Assembly (NCBI GenBank): GCA_008711295.1
Contig: VUYV01000090.1
Span: 1,212,492 to 1,276,491, forward strand
Length of the DNA stretch: 64,000 nucleotides
Reading direction: 5' to 3'
Origin: Anarhynchus alexandrinus
Lineage: Eukaryota; Chordata; Aves; Charadriiformes; Charadriidae
A program made the position numbers and the translations under genes. Positions 1-13,400 of the stretch are shown one piece after another; the first letter of the stretch is position 1, and every line of letters begins with the position of its first letter. The notes under the pieces are model-generated. The model did not search any database and was not told the DNA's origin. It saw only the letters and a list, made by a program, of their open reading frames with translations.

Positions 1-888
1 AGTTCTGCTGGCTCCCCACCTTGCTTCACCAAGAATTGAAAATTCTACCATTTCGTGATCACTGTGCCCAAGACGACCTCCAAACTTTATATCCCCCACA
101 AGACCTTCTCTGTTAACAAACAGTACGTCCAGTAGGGCACTTCCCCTAATTCGTTCCTTCACCAGCTGTGTTAGGAAGTTGTCTTCCACACACTCCAGGA
201 ACCTCCGGGACTGTTCCCTCTCTGCTGCGTAGTATTTCCAGCAGACATTTGGGAAGTTGAAGTCCCCCATGAGAACAAGGGCAAGTGATTGCGAGACCTC
301 TGCCGGCTGCTTATAGAACATTTCATCAGTTTCTATATCCTGATTGGGGGGTCTATAACAAACTCCCACCACGATTTCTGCCTTGTTGGCCTTCCCCTTA
401 ATTCTTATCCATACACACTCAACACTGTCATTCACACTGTTAAGTTCTAGACATTCAAAATTGCCCCTAACATAGAGTGCCACCCCATCACCTCTCCTTC
501 CTTGCCTATCCCTTCTGAAAAGTTGGTAGCCATTGATCACAGCACTCCACTTGTGTATGTCTTCCCACCACGTTTCTGTTATGGCAACTATATCATAGTT
601 TCCTTGCTGTACAATGGCCTCCAGCTCCTCCTGTTTATTCCCCATGCTGCGTGCATTAGTGTAGATGCACTTCAGCTGGGCTAATTGTCCTGCCACTTTT
701 CTGGGGGGACAAGCCCTAATTCCCACCTGATCATGCTCAGACACTTCTGTAGTTACCAAATTATCACTACCCCTCATGTCTTCGCTGCCACAGAAATCAC
801 CATCCCCCGCCATCACTGAGACAGACTGCAAGACCTTGGTAATACTCTCCTCCCTACAATTTTCAGTGTTTGTCTTTAAAAGACAATG
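1..888 (-). mobile_element. CR1 non-LTR retrotransposon, ORF2 endonuclease domain, open frame
   Basis: The minus strand reads without a stop for 296 codons, from just after a TGA at 889-891 to window base 1, where it runs off the edge. The translation is the APE-type endonuclease of a CR1 LINE, which nicks target DNA to prime reverse transcription. Catalytic motifs are present in order: Asn of YTNARS (codon 657-655), Glu of ITETW (576-574), YRPP, Asp and Asn of GDFNFP (264-262 and 258-256), then Ser-Asp-His of HSDHEM (63-55). A likely start is the ATG at 813-811 (MAGDGDF). The reverse transcriptase would lie to the left of the window. No frameshift or nonsense change is seen, so this is a young or well-preserved copy. 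The family call is firm. The subfamily and the 5' boundary (about 890 to 1110) are not resolved. Confidence 0.93.
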
Positions 889-891
889 TCA

Positions 892-3800
892 TATCTGTTA
901 CTGTACCAGCTCATGCTCAAAGGCAACGTGCAAAGCCTACAATGTCTCATGACTACATATCTCAGGAGAACTCTTGCCTTCTAGCTCTGTTCTGAGGCGT
1001 GGCCTGAAGAACCAGCCCTTGGCTCTCTTAATACCTCTGATAGGGAGTGCGGGTTTTGATTAGGCCTGTGTAACGCATCTGACATCCAAGAGTGAACAAC
1101 ATAGCTTATGAGTTACTGCTTTCTAAATTTATCAGACTTGATGCCAAACCATGAAAAAAAATGAAACAAATTATGAAATGGCAAATGTAATTTTTCATCC
1201 ATTAATGCAACAATGTGAGGTGCCTCAAGGCAACTGAGATGGTTTCTGGTGGCAAAATATACATTATTTGTAAGACACCCATCATAAACAATAGAATTAG
1301 TCATCACACTGTAAAATCTAGATAAATACCTCTATGTCAATGAAGACAAAACTTTTGTTAAATAACTATAGCTTCCACATGGCTGAGTCTGCCATTGATA
1401 TATCTTCTGACTGGTACCATATTACATGAGTAACCCCAGTAATTTAAGTGAAATTAGACAAGAGGTAAAGACCTGCATAATGTAAGTACAAAGAAGATTC
1501 TAGTCTTTACTAAACTGGGAGGGCAGTACTCACCTCCCAGAATGCACAATTTTGACTTCAAACATCTTCTAGGACAACAAGAGTGAAGTCTTGAATGTAT
1601 TTTTCTGCACACATAAATTGATACACAACTTTACATCATTTTACCACAGGAAAAACACTGATTTAGAAGACACCATCTTGACAACAGAAATATTCCGCCT
1701 GGAAATTTAATTAAAGATGCCACAGGAAAAAAAAAGTAGAGAAAATACATCTTATAACACTGGAAATTTTTACAAAGTCTAACTTATTATTCATAAATTT
1801 ATCTGCACTTTTTAAAGTGAAATTTAGTAATGTACATGATGTGAGAATAAGTACGGGAAAGAACTAAGCTGGAGATAACTCCGCACATTCACTCTTCAGG
1901 GAACTATCTGGAGAAAACAGCAAAAATTCAATAAAACAAATAATAAAAAAAAAGCATCAACTTAATTCCAAAGGAAAATTCTGAGGGTTTTTTTCACTTT
2001 ACATTGTTCTAATTTCTTTCCTGACTGCTCTTTCGCTTTATATTTTTCATGTGTTTTTAAGCCACTGTAGCTGTACACTTAAAATTTTGTGTTTAATCTT
2101 TTAAATGCCCAGAGATGTCTTTCCATCCAACAAAGGAATGGACCTATGACTCATCTGGACCTATGACTGTACTTTATACATCACCGCTGATTAGGAAGCG
2201 TGACAGTCTACCATATCAGGCATGTCCCTGGCAGCACTGGGTCATTGCACTCAAGGGGTTAACTGATGGCATTTAATATACTTATCTGGGGGTAAAGAGG
2301 TTCAAGACTGGAAAATACTTCCTCTCGTATTACCACTTGGTCAATTAGCAACCTTTAGGCCAGAGCTACATGTTCATATTCTCTTGTAATCCTGTCAGGA
2401 CTCCTTACTCATTCACCAGTAATAGAGTCCTGTGACTAAAACCTTTTTTGGCCAGGGTAGCTGGAAGACCAGCTTCTGATTCCTCAGAGAAACTCTCCTA
2501 TAGGCAATAAAACAGCAGTTATATCACAACTGCTCAAATGGCAAATGTGAAGTGACTGCTCGAGTATAAGATGCTGCCTGAAAAAAATGAGATGGGGATA
2601 GCTCATTTGACAGAGCTGTTCACACTTTTTCTGCACAGCTGAGAGACATTAGCTTGATTTCCCAAGATTGGTGTGTTTTCCAGCACGGTGAGTTAGAAAA
2701 CCCAGCAGCCTCAGAGATAAGCTGGGTCTGATCATACATGTTTGAAAGCTCAGGCACCAAATCCACTCCAAAAAAAAGACCCTCACAGAAAACTGAATAT
2801 TTTTGCAAGGTCAATAGTTCAAATAAAGTAAACAGAAAAAGAAAAAAGGCTTTAGTGAACTGTCTCTAGACCATCTTTCCCACAGTGGTACCCTATCTAG
2901 CTCAGAATTCCATACTTCTTTGTAGATGCTTGGGCAAAATTCATCTCTTTTTGTTAAAAAAAGAATAAATTGTCTATGTTCACACAGACTGGAGACAACT
3001 GGTAACAACTATCCAGTTCAGTGGATTTGGGAATTAAGGCAAAGCAGGACACAGTTGGCGATAAAGGGGGAAACACAAGGCCTTTTATTTTTAGTTTTGA
3101 CTGATGTCTAAAGTTAAACACCTATATTTTATACTGAACTACTCAGTCTGGCAGACTCATAATAAACACTGCTCATTACCCAGCAGCTTCCATTTACCTT
3201 GCCCACAGTAATCATTACTTCCAAAATATCGAATAATTTTTGGATGCTTATATATGTATTTAGATTTTTATCTTCTGTAACCATTTTTTTTAACTTTCAG
3301 AAAAAATATATTTTACCAACCTCATTCTCTCACAGTCACTGATAACCAACATTCCCATATAAAAGATATGTAAAACTTCTTTTTTATAGTAGCAATATAA
3401 ATCAACATCATATTTTTACCTACCCTGGGTAGCTTTGATATTAGTATATTCCAGTTACTGGATTTTATTTTTTTTTAATATAAATTACCACAATTTTATT
3501 GATTACAGGGGAGCTTGTAATATCATTTACCTCAGAGCAGAAGAATGGAGAAAACAGAAATGAAAGGAAAAAGAATGAAATGGCAGTAGTTCTCACCTAA
3601 GCAGTACCTTCTAATTGCCCTCTTCATCTCCATTTCAGATTGCAGCTGAATGAAGCTGTTTCCAGTTTTATGTTGCTTTAACAATAGTTAGTATCATCTC
3701 ATTTTCTAATCTCAAAACTTTACAATAATACAAAGCTGTATTTGTTTTAAACTATTAGGCTTAATTCTCATTTTAGTTATAATGACAAAACAGAAATTAT

Positions 3801-4424
3801 ACAAGAAAAAAATATCAAGTTAATACAAGACAAAGGTAGATCACAGCCAAACAGATTTATGTTTCAACATACTAAATAAAATTAAAGAGATTATGCAGGT
3901 ATAATCTCTCTCTTTACTAGAAGATAAAAGACAAAGCAACCAACAGAAAAGTTTTTTCCTAACTCCTAAAGTTGTGGTTAGCAATGGAGGAAAAAAATAG
4001 ACACTGTATTTTTCAGAAAAGCATTTTCCCTTTTTTCTGCTGACATACACTTGATCCCAAATCTTCAGTATATTTGTATACTGATTCATTGCTTCCATCA
4101 AAATGCCAAGGTGGGTTCATTCTAATCCAGGATGTCTCACTGTTTTACTCACATTTGTTTCAATCTACATTAAACACAATCAATAATAATTGATCCCTGA
4201 TTATTTTAATTTGGACTTTGAAAACCTGACACTTTAGTTCAATTAAAATACATTACCCATTGTGCTCCACATTAGTTTACAAGAAAGAGGTATTTTTGAG
4301 GCAGGCTTAGCACAGAAGTCCTCACCACCAAGTCCTCCAAACTTTTTCAGAAGAAAACAGAAGCTGATTAGATGTAAAAATTGGATACCTTACTGGAATA
4401 TTCTAAAAGATGTGCAATGAAAAC
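892..4424. other. AT-rich non-genic stretch
   Basis: About 892-1110 may still belong to the 5' part of the CR1 element on its left: it is less AT-rich and has a short open frame, but I cannot place it. The remainder is AT-rich single-copy-looking DNA with A and T runs. I see no gene, RNA gene or recognisable repeat. The ORFs of 60-86 codons here lack supported splice contexts or protein features. Confidence 0.5.
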
Positions 4425-4811
4425 CTATAAAGAGTCAATATGAGACCCATATTTTGATACATTTCAGATGCTTGTTTAAAATCAGTGTTTGTCATGGTGA
4501 GAAATTCTGTGGTCAATGCCGAGACAAAAATCAGAGTAACAGCGGTGATCACAGCTGGAAGTTTGAAAAAGAAACAACAATGAAAAATCCACTTTCTAAA
4601 TCGATACAACTGATAATGTAGACCTATACTTTTTTCATATTGACTGAAAGCTTGGAGTATGCTGACCTAGGTCTGAACCCACTGCCATGCCATCTATATG
4701 TATCATGTGCTCTGAAAACTAATTGGTTGATGGACTTACGCATGGAGGCGTGAAAAACTTTGTAATGCTCAGTCACAGCAGGATAAGACCAGAAGAAGAC
4801 ATTAACAGGGA
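4425..4811 (-). other. Possible two-exon segment of an unrecognised minus-strand gene
   Basis: Reading the minus strand, a pyrimidine-rich tract ends in an AG before 4811. The open frame then runs to a consensus-like donor (ATGC followed by GTAAGT) after 4740. A 185-base intron follows, ending in a strong acceptor (TTTCAAACTTCCAG), and the frame resumes at 4554 in compatible phase and runs to about 4425. The joined reading frame is rich in hydrophobic residues, including a stretch that could span a membrane. I do not recognise the protein. AT-rich DNA often gives hydrophobic chance ORFs and chance splice signals, so this is a weak candidate, entered because both splice sites and the phase agree. 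Confidence 0.2.
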
Positions 4812-7800
4812 CTGAGGAGGAAGATGACATGGTAACAAGAGTGAAGTAATGCATGTCCTTGTAGACATAAAGGACTAGGAAGATTAAGTAAGCAAGAGCT
4901 GTTTTTCCTTTTTCACTGTCAAGAAACAATCCTCACAGATATTTTCCTAGCTTTTGTTAAAAACAGGCTCCATTTTTTTATTACATGTAATAGAGAACAC
5001 AGTAATAGTTCCATATGACAGAGATGAATGCAGTACAAATGCCTAAAGTGTAGTCACTTTTCCTTCCATATTTTATTCAAATTTTCCATTGTTTTATGTT
5101 GCTAAAGATGGAAGAGAGATTTTTGCTGTTGTTTTAGAGAAGCAATAGTTTGTTTTACCACGATTTCAACTTTTAATAGCAATAACTTTACTAAATTCCA
5201 TTTGCTGTCAGTTAATTTCAGCATGTGCCACAATTCTCTCAAAAATATCCTTTTGTTAAGATTTTATAGCTATTGCACAGTTTGCTGCTCTTACTACTAC
5301 TTCCTCCATTACCAGAGTTCCTCTCATTCAGCTGGGGCATTCAGTTGAGGACGAAGTGAAATACTTCTGTAGTTAATCCATTTTTAAGAGAAACATTTTA
5401 TAAACATTTCTATCATAAAGAAACCACTATCTGTACAACCACACAGCTCATGACTTGCATTCTACCACAGACAAGCTTGGTATGTAGTTTAGCAAGCTAA
5501 CACTAACTTTTTGCATAGCGGTTCTTCGAACAACATCTTCAGTAGGCTCAGTGACTTCTCCATCCTGATAAACCATGATCTGCTCTCCAAAACTGCATGT
5601 GTCATGTGGTTGTAAGACTGCTACAGCAATACTATAAACCATGCATGGCATAACCAATACAAAACACTGCACTGTGTCTTCTCAGCAACTGTATACCAGA
5701 TAAACCTAACCTCCACCCCTTGTTCTGGTTTGCTACTGAATATCAAAAGTTAGGGCATTCATTCGCTGACACAAACAGTATCAGTATGAAAGACAGCCTA
5801 ATGCACACAGATGAAGATGATGACTGACAACAGTTTTCTGCTGGGCTCAGTGGAGCTTTCAACAACCAGGAAAGTCTTCTTTGCACAGAAGATGCATATT
5901 TTGGAGTGCTTGTTCATTTCACCACTTCTTGAGGAACTACAGATAACCACAAACCTCATGTCTGCCTATTCAAGTTAGAGTATATACTTTTGAGCTTCCT
6001 AACATAACCTTTTCAAAATAAAGCCACTTTACTGAACATACTGCTGCCTCTCTGGAGTCCAAGAACAAACATGACAGACATTAGTCATCTGCATGCTGCT
6101 TAACACACTGATGGAAGGCACATGGATACAATGGTAAAAACTATGGAGAACAGAATACTTCAGTACAGATATAATTGACTGGAAGTGCAATAGGATTGTA
6201 GAACACAAGAACAGAGAAATCTCTGTAAAGGTTAGCTGAGTATAAAGTACCATCAGTCATTGAAATTAAAAGCACTCATAGTTCCTGTGAAGCATGTGAT
6301 CTCTGTACTGAACCATTATAAATACCACAGTACAATATACACTACTTTTGCAAAACAAATGTGAAGTACTTTGGAAACTGTTAAAATAATTAAAATCTGC
6401 AGCAAACACTTTTTTAAAAAAAAATTACATTTAAAAACAAATGAGAACTATGAGCTAGAAGATGCTACAAAATCTAAAAAGTAAGTCAATAAGGATGAAA
6501 TTTATTACTGTTTTCCTACACATTTCAAAGCCTCCTATAAGAACAGTGAATATGGAAGCTCTGGCAGTACTGAATATGGACAGCACAAACCAGAGAACTC
6601 CAAATAGGGGCAGCAGTGAAAAGAAAACACTAGAAGGCATGCAGATGGACACTGATGTTCTAGCTGATAGCCACTATTTGCATGTATTGTAGGAACTCCT
6701 GTTCCCACCTTAAATTTTTGCTTGCTACAATAAAGGCTGTTTCTTTTACATTTTGATAAACTGGAATGTTAAGTCCATTGAGCATAACATGTGCCTAACT
6801 GATTTAACCTTGAGATGGGCTGCAGGACTGCAAAACCTTAACATCACCACGTATCAGCACAGATGAGGAGGTTTACACAGGCTTAGGATGGATCATCTTG
6901 CCCTGTGCAGCAGTGAGTCCTGAGACTTTGAGGAATTCCCATCCAAATTCCCCTACACTAAAGAAGACAATGGAGATGGTTGCAACGTAAAAGAGGAGGG
7001 GAAATATTACACCCTTAAAATATCAGAGGTGCTAGAAGGAATTCTTCTTCAGATACTACTGGTAAAGTGGCTGTTTTAATGCTCACGAAGCTCACACTTC
7101 AGGAGGAGGGAGACAGACCCCCAAGTGGGTAGGGCAGGAGGAATGTTAAAAGACTTCCCACTGGCTCAACCATTTCCAGTTTGCAAGATGGTTTTTGTTT
7201 TAGGGTTTTTTTTTTAACACCACAGTTCTGCTGGCAGCCATTTCAACAGCTTGTCTCTGGCTGTGAGACAGACAGCTTCCCTTTCCATGGGATCAAAAGA
7301 TATAAAAAGAACAACCAAACATACTTTAAAAATACAGCTATTACAGTATGTAACAACCAGCATACTGTAAAATAGAGCATTATTAAATTAAAACAACTGA
7401 TCCCCAGAAAGTTGGGGATCCTTCCTTCCCCTATGTGAAGGAAGAAATTCCTTTTGAATTTTGTAGTAAAGTGCACTACTAGAGAAATATATTCTTCCAA
7501 AGAAGGAGAAAAACAAATAATTTACACACAGCATATAAATCCTCAATAAATTTTGTCCTTATTTTGTTGAATATGACGGAGGTTGCTAATCTTTTTTTTT
7601 TTGTTTTGAAATGCATTTCAGTAGTTCTATCATCATTTTTATTAGCTGCAGAATAGGTTAAGTGAAGATATTTTATTTATTGTTTTTCTTTGCACTGATG
7701 CTGCAAGATAAGAATTCCATTTCTTTTCACCCAGCTACTTCAGTACTGTTGTATTTAAAGAAATGTGGTACTGCTATCTAAAAACAGTGTGCAGAGCTTT

Positions 7801-10155
7801 AATTTCACAATATCAAACATAGCTTTCCAAACTAGCAAATACATCTAAGCTACCAATATCTGTGTAATTCAATATGCTGACACATTTTTATTTTCTGTCT
7901 CTGTAATGTCTCATTTCACTAACTCATTGCCATAGGCTACAAACAACTCTCACTCCCTGAAATGTCATACATAATTAATACATGGTAAATTTTAAAAGAG
8001 AAAGTTCTTCAGACCCATTGAACAAGGCATTTCTTTCACTTTCTGTCCTGCAGTATTGTGCAACATTGATTCAAATCATTCTGTTTTCAAAGTCGCCATA
8101 TTTGAATAGTCAGTGAAAATCTCCTATGCCAAGATGATGATGTTCTCAAACCAAAAGTTCAGCTAAATAGGTTGGCCTAATTTACATGGTGATTCACTGA
8201 CTGCAAGTGCAACTTACATAGTATATAAATGTACGTATACTTTTGGCCCTAAAATGTTTGTAAACTCATGCACTAAACACTGAGAAAAAAATATTTTTAG
8301 TATCTGTAGACAAATACAGCACTATATACTTGGATGATACATTTTCATGATGTAGTGCTATAGCTAAGATCTATGCCTCCTGGAATCTTCAACCCAAATG
8401 ACATTTAGAAGAAAGTTTCTGTTCCCCTTGTTTCTGTTTCACTTACAACAAATGCTGTGCAGCTATCCATATGATACCTTTGATCCAACAGCATGTGTAT
8501 ATGGATACAGTTTGTTTCCACAAATGATGTTTACTCATTCAATGGTTTGCAGATTTAGCAGCATAGTCAGTTAAAAGAAGTAAAGCAGTCCTAGCTCTGA
8601 ATACCTCAACCCATCCAACTTTTTTTGGAAGCAGAGACTCAACCACAATGATAACTAAAACCTTGCAGTACTGGTGGAAAAAGAGCTGCGCAGCCTTCCT
8701 CTCATTCCACTTTGCCACCCTCAATTTTAGCTTTGTTCCTGCATTTTTACTTTCTTATTATTTCCTAGTATTTATTGCAGTCCTTTAACACCAACTTAAA
8801 TGTGAAACTTAGGTCTAAAAATTCTGTTTACATTAGATAAGGATGGTTATCAAACCTGCAGGTGTCTTCCCAGAGAGATGCTAATGATATTATATACAAT
8901 TTAGATCATTTTAGTAAGAAAAAATGTAATGAAGCAGACTCAACTCTGAATAAAATTTTATAATTGCTAACACACAATATGTTTAGATTTTGTTTATGGC
9001 TGGACACAATGAATCTGTTCCAGCACATCATTGTAAATCTGTCGCACCACTAAGAAAAAGGTGGCTAGTAAACTCACATCTTTTTGGTGCCTTTAATGGG
9101 CATGTCTGCTTTGTCTTGGTTGCCATGTTCAAGCTCCCAAAGCCAAATGGCTAAAGCCAATTTTGTCCACATTGTCATTCCACATTCATTCACAGCTGAT
9201 GCCTGTTGCATTCAACTCACTTTAATAGGCTTGTCCGGCACACCTGCTTTTGCATTCAGCAATGAGAGGCCTTTCCAGGACTAAGCATGAAGTGATTCTT
9301 GTGCATTTCACACATTTTATGATCTCCCAGCACACTCTGTGAGAATCTTCCTGGCACGTCAGTTCTTGACTGGCTCAGTCAGGACTGAACTCCCTGCACA
9401 AGCAAACTGCACGATACAGCTGATGAAGTCTGGGATGTGACTAAGAGGCTTCAGGCTCCTGTGCCTTGAAGTCGACGTCCCTGGAGCTACAGGACCCAGC
9501 ATTTCTTTGGTCTTTATTCTAATCATGCTAGGTCTAGGTACAGTCCCAGCAAGGAGAACACTTCCACATTTGTCTAGATCTAGATAGGCTCCTGAGACTT
9601 GCACGATAGGCATCAGAGGGCTTACAACAGATTTACTGAACTGCCTCTTCAAGTTTTAAGTGAACCAGAAAGGTCTGAGCAACTGCCACATATGCTCTGC
9701 ATTTCCAGTCGAAGCTTTCTTGTCTGGGAGCCAGTTGTTTTGCACCAAAGAAGAGACTGAATATGAGCCAACAGTGGGTACTTATGTGATCTGGAATCAA
9801 ATATGTGAGCTTGCAATCCAAGTTACCATAAAAGTGCAGAGTGCAGTACTAAGTGTAGTCTAGTTCGTACTCTCAGAGAACTTCTGTTTATTTCCATGAC
9901 TGCTTTCCATTAACTGGGTTACAGCCAAGAATGAAACCAAGTCTCCAGCAAGGCCAGTTTTGTCACTCATCCATTCAACTGTGTATCATCATTTTTCCTT
10001 GTGAACACACTTAAGAAATAGTTAGGCATCCTGGTTTCAACAACAGCTTCAGCATACATTTTAACGTCATATATCCTGCATGATTTCCACAAGAATCACC
10101 AGTAAAATTGCATTATAGTCCATGTAATTTTTCTACAGTTCATACATGAATTGTA
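4812..10155. other. AT-rich non-genic stretch
   Basis: Mostly AT-rich unique-looking DNA. A small inverted repeat (GATCCCC at 7399-7405 and GGGGATC at 7414-7420) lies here. About 9030-9960 is less AT-rich, contains a few CpGs and opposed open frames, and could be an old unrecognised repeat. An exon-like open frame lies on the minus strand near 5500-5610. Nothing is identified with confidence. Confidence 0.45.
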
Positions 10156-10157
10156 AA

Positions 10158-10418
10158 AGCCAAGACATAGCCTCAAGTTATGCCAGGGGAGATTTAGATT
10201 GGATATTAGGAAAAATTTCTTCACAGGAAGGGTTGTCAAGCATTGGAACAGGCTGCCCAGGGAAGTGGTGGAATTGCTATCCCTGACGGTATTTAAAAGA
10301 CGGGTAGACATGGTGTTTAGAGACATGGTTTACTAGTAGTGTTGGCAGTGTTAGGTTGATGGTTGGATTAGATGATCTTAAAGGTCCCTTCCAACCTAGA
10401 CAATTCTATGATTTTATT
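10158..10418 (+). mobile_element. CR1 retrotransposon 3' end (5'-truncated)
   Basis: The + strand matches the familiar end of avian CR1 elements. It starts with the end of the ORF2 region (GGATATTAGG, then a track of the 'tggaacaggctgcccaggg' type). It continues through the short 3' UTR ('ggttggattagatgatctt') and ends with the 'ccttccaacc' block and an ATTCTATGATT tail at about 10405-10418. The copy is 5'-truncated, as usual for CR1, and the coding part is too worn and short to make a protein. The left boundary is approximate. Confidence 0.92.
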
Positions 10419-13400
10419 CAGGAAAGAACAGTTGCATAGTCTGTGACACAGGTAGTGGCTAACTAGGGGAGAGGGGTAGGGGGCAGAAGCAGCAATTTAA
10501 AGTAGCAACGAAAAGAGTTTTAATTCATTTTATCTGTCATCAAACTTGCACTTAAGGAGACTATGTTCATTCAAATAATACAAATTCATAATTTTTAGAT
10601 AATATTAGACCTACCACAAACCAGCGTTTATTTTCTGATATGAATAATGTTTTACCCAAATGACTGCCCTATTAAAATACTGTATCTTAATGCTTTATAG
10701 TAATTCATAAATCATTTAATTGACAATACTCTAAACATCCAATGACAATGTATCATGATGTTTAATGTTTTGCGTCTCAGTGTTTCACTGTTGACTATCG
10801 GGGTGTTGCTTTTTCACATTGTTTTTGAAAGTGATATTTGAGATTCTCAGATAGCCTCATCAGTTAGATGCTTAAAGGCTCCCAATAGTCCAAGCCCAGC
10901 ACGTATTCTTCTCCAGGAGAGGGGTTTTAACAGCATTAACATAATAAGGTTTTTACAATTGCACTTTAAAAATTTTTTTTTCCAATTTTTGTAGGGTGAA
11001 AGAGGAGATAATTGCACCATTCCACTAATGTCTGATCATACAATTGTTTCTGGAAGTTAATTATTTTGGGAAATTATTCATTTTCTGTGACCAATTTTTT
11101 CACTGCAGACACACATCTAACAAGTTGTACTATGTTTTTAGAGGTCCATTTCCAATTACAGAGCCACTTGGCATTGTAATTAAAACAGAAAGACATTTTT
11201 CTGCTTTGAACAAGATAAATTTGCTATGGTTTTGACCTGGGTAAAGATGCTAATTTATAGTCCAGCTTGCTTATATGAATGCTTAATAAAATGAAAATTG
11301 TCCTCCCTTTCTTATAATAAAATGTTTACTCTCTAAATAATGTATCTTCTGTCTGGATTGTCTAATCACAGAAGGCCACTTTGTGCCACATAATCAGTAT
11401 ATAGTAGGAAATTCCCTCTGTAGTAGGGCACATCCCCTGGTGTCTCCTGAACCAGCTGTCCCGTATTTACTCTAAGCAGAGAAAGATGTCAGAGAGGTTC
11501 CAGCACCCGTGACATGGGCAGGTGTGATAACAAGGCAGCACACTGACTGGGCTCCTTTACAGAACAGGAGCTTTCACATCCCTTGCTTTCCCTCCTGGTA
11601 GAAACTAGAACAAAAGGTTGCTTATGCTAGGTAGTACCATCCTACAGCAACTCCAGCTGACTGGAGTATATTAGGTATAGAGGAGAATGGAGGTCTGTAT
11701 CACAAATTTTGAAATTTCTCTGTGTGACAGGCATCCAAATACACTGACTGATGCTACCAAGTTCTATGCAGATATTATTATTGCATCTAGCCAAATGTTT
11801 CTTTAAAGCCAATTCAATTTATCTTTTTATTAGTTTTTCTCGTTTTCACCTTTTTAGTATTAAATGGTGTGAAAACAAGAATCAGCTAGAGCTTTCCAGC
11901 CATCACAGAGGTGTTTGTCTTCAGCAAGCAGTAAGAGAAAGCAAAGTGCATGTTATAGCAAAATGATGGATGTTGGGCACACTAAGAAGCACAAATCTGT
12001 CTTCTGAAAGTCACATGCAATGGGTAGGATCACACTGTCACTCAGATTATTCATAATTCAACTGGAAACTCAAGCAGAACTTTTTGCTTACAAAAAGTTC
12101 AGAGTTGAGAATAATTCATTTAATATTTGTATGTTGTTTATTGGAAGTAATTTGTCGGTGTTTCTTTTTCTCAGATATCCCCAATGCACCCTTCAGGTCA
12201 CTAAATCATGATATCCAGTGCATTTTTTCACTGTGTTCATATCTGCCATATACAGTTTCCAGTTAAGTGATGTATTTTACTGAACTGTGTCTTTATCTAA
12301 GAAAACGTAGACAAATGTGCATAAGCTTGTCAGTATTTCTGAGGAAGTTGCTCCTACTAATCTTAGAGTCTTAAAGTCTGAGATAATTTGGCATTGTTTT
12401 TCCTCAACTAGAGACTGAAAGATTGTTTCACCTGAACATCCAAAAAAAAAAAAAAGTATAATTTGTGCAGGTGAAGAAAATTACTCAGAGTGCCAAAAAT
12501 TTGAAATATAATGAAAGCAAAATAGCTGAGATGGGGAAGTATTAGCTTTCCAGAATACCAAAGTAAAAGTTTACTATTCCAAAATATATTCAAGGAAAGG
12601 TAAACCCTAATATAGAATCCAGAATAGCTTCATTATTTTGCACAAAATCACACCAACAGACCCTAAAGAGATCTATTTCAAGAAGCCAAAACAAGGCAGC
12701 ATTATCAAAATCATGAAGATTAATAAACAAAAGCATATGACATGCAATCCCATCTCCTCCTACATTTTCTTCTGTACAGAGAAACAGAAATCATAATCCA
12801 AAATGTCATTTTTTTCCCCTTGTTTGGGTGAAGTTCCAAATGAGCACACAATGGAAACCCAAGAGAGAAGTCCTTTCAAAAAATATAGCACTGAGTTGCA
12901 GTAATTTGAGCATGGATGACACTGCTTTACTGAGGCAGGAGGACTGCTAAGAGTACAGTCTCTTAAGGTGAACTTGTGAAGCATTTTGCTGAGTTAAGTA
13001 GAGATGACTACAGTTATGTTTGGCACTTTTAAGAAAATTAATATGAATATGAGGAAGAAGCCTCACATTTCAAAATCGGAGATTAGTAATTAATTATATG
13101 CAATTTTTCCAAAGTTTATATAACAAATGAAAACTACTACTGCCCTCACAATGAGTCATTTTTGTTTATTTTTAGACAACTAAGTGATCACAGCTAGGAA
13201 AATAAGATAAAAAAATTTCACAGATTATTCTTTTCCTTTTTAACTTACATTGGAAGCCATCAGAAAGCAAGTTGAGTAATTTTCCATATAAACGGAATAG
13301 TTTTGAATATTAAATAGATAATACCAATTGCAGTTGCTGTCTTTCCTTTAATGACAGCAGCCATCTGAGCAAAAATGCAATATGTTTTTATCTATTTGCC

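Noticed and set aside
502..684. 60-codon + frame
   Set aside because: Antisense shadow of the CR1 endonuclease frame.
6455..6692. Opposed frames of 65 and 76 codons, the minus one membrane-like
   Set aside because: Neither has both splice sites or a known motif. Hydrophobic chance peptides are common in AT-rich DNA.
9359..9652. 97-codon minus frame in a GC-richer patch
   Set aside because: Not recognised, with an overlapping open frame directly beyond it on the other strand. More likely an old repeat than a gene.
10096..10326. 76-codon minus frame
   Set aside because: Antisense shadow of the CR1 3' end at 10158-10418.
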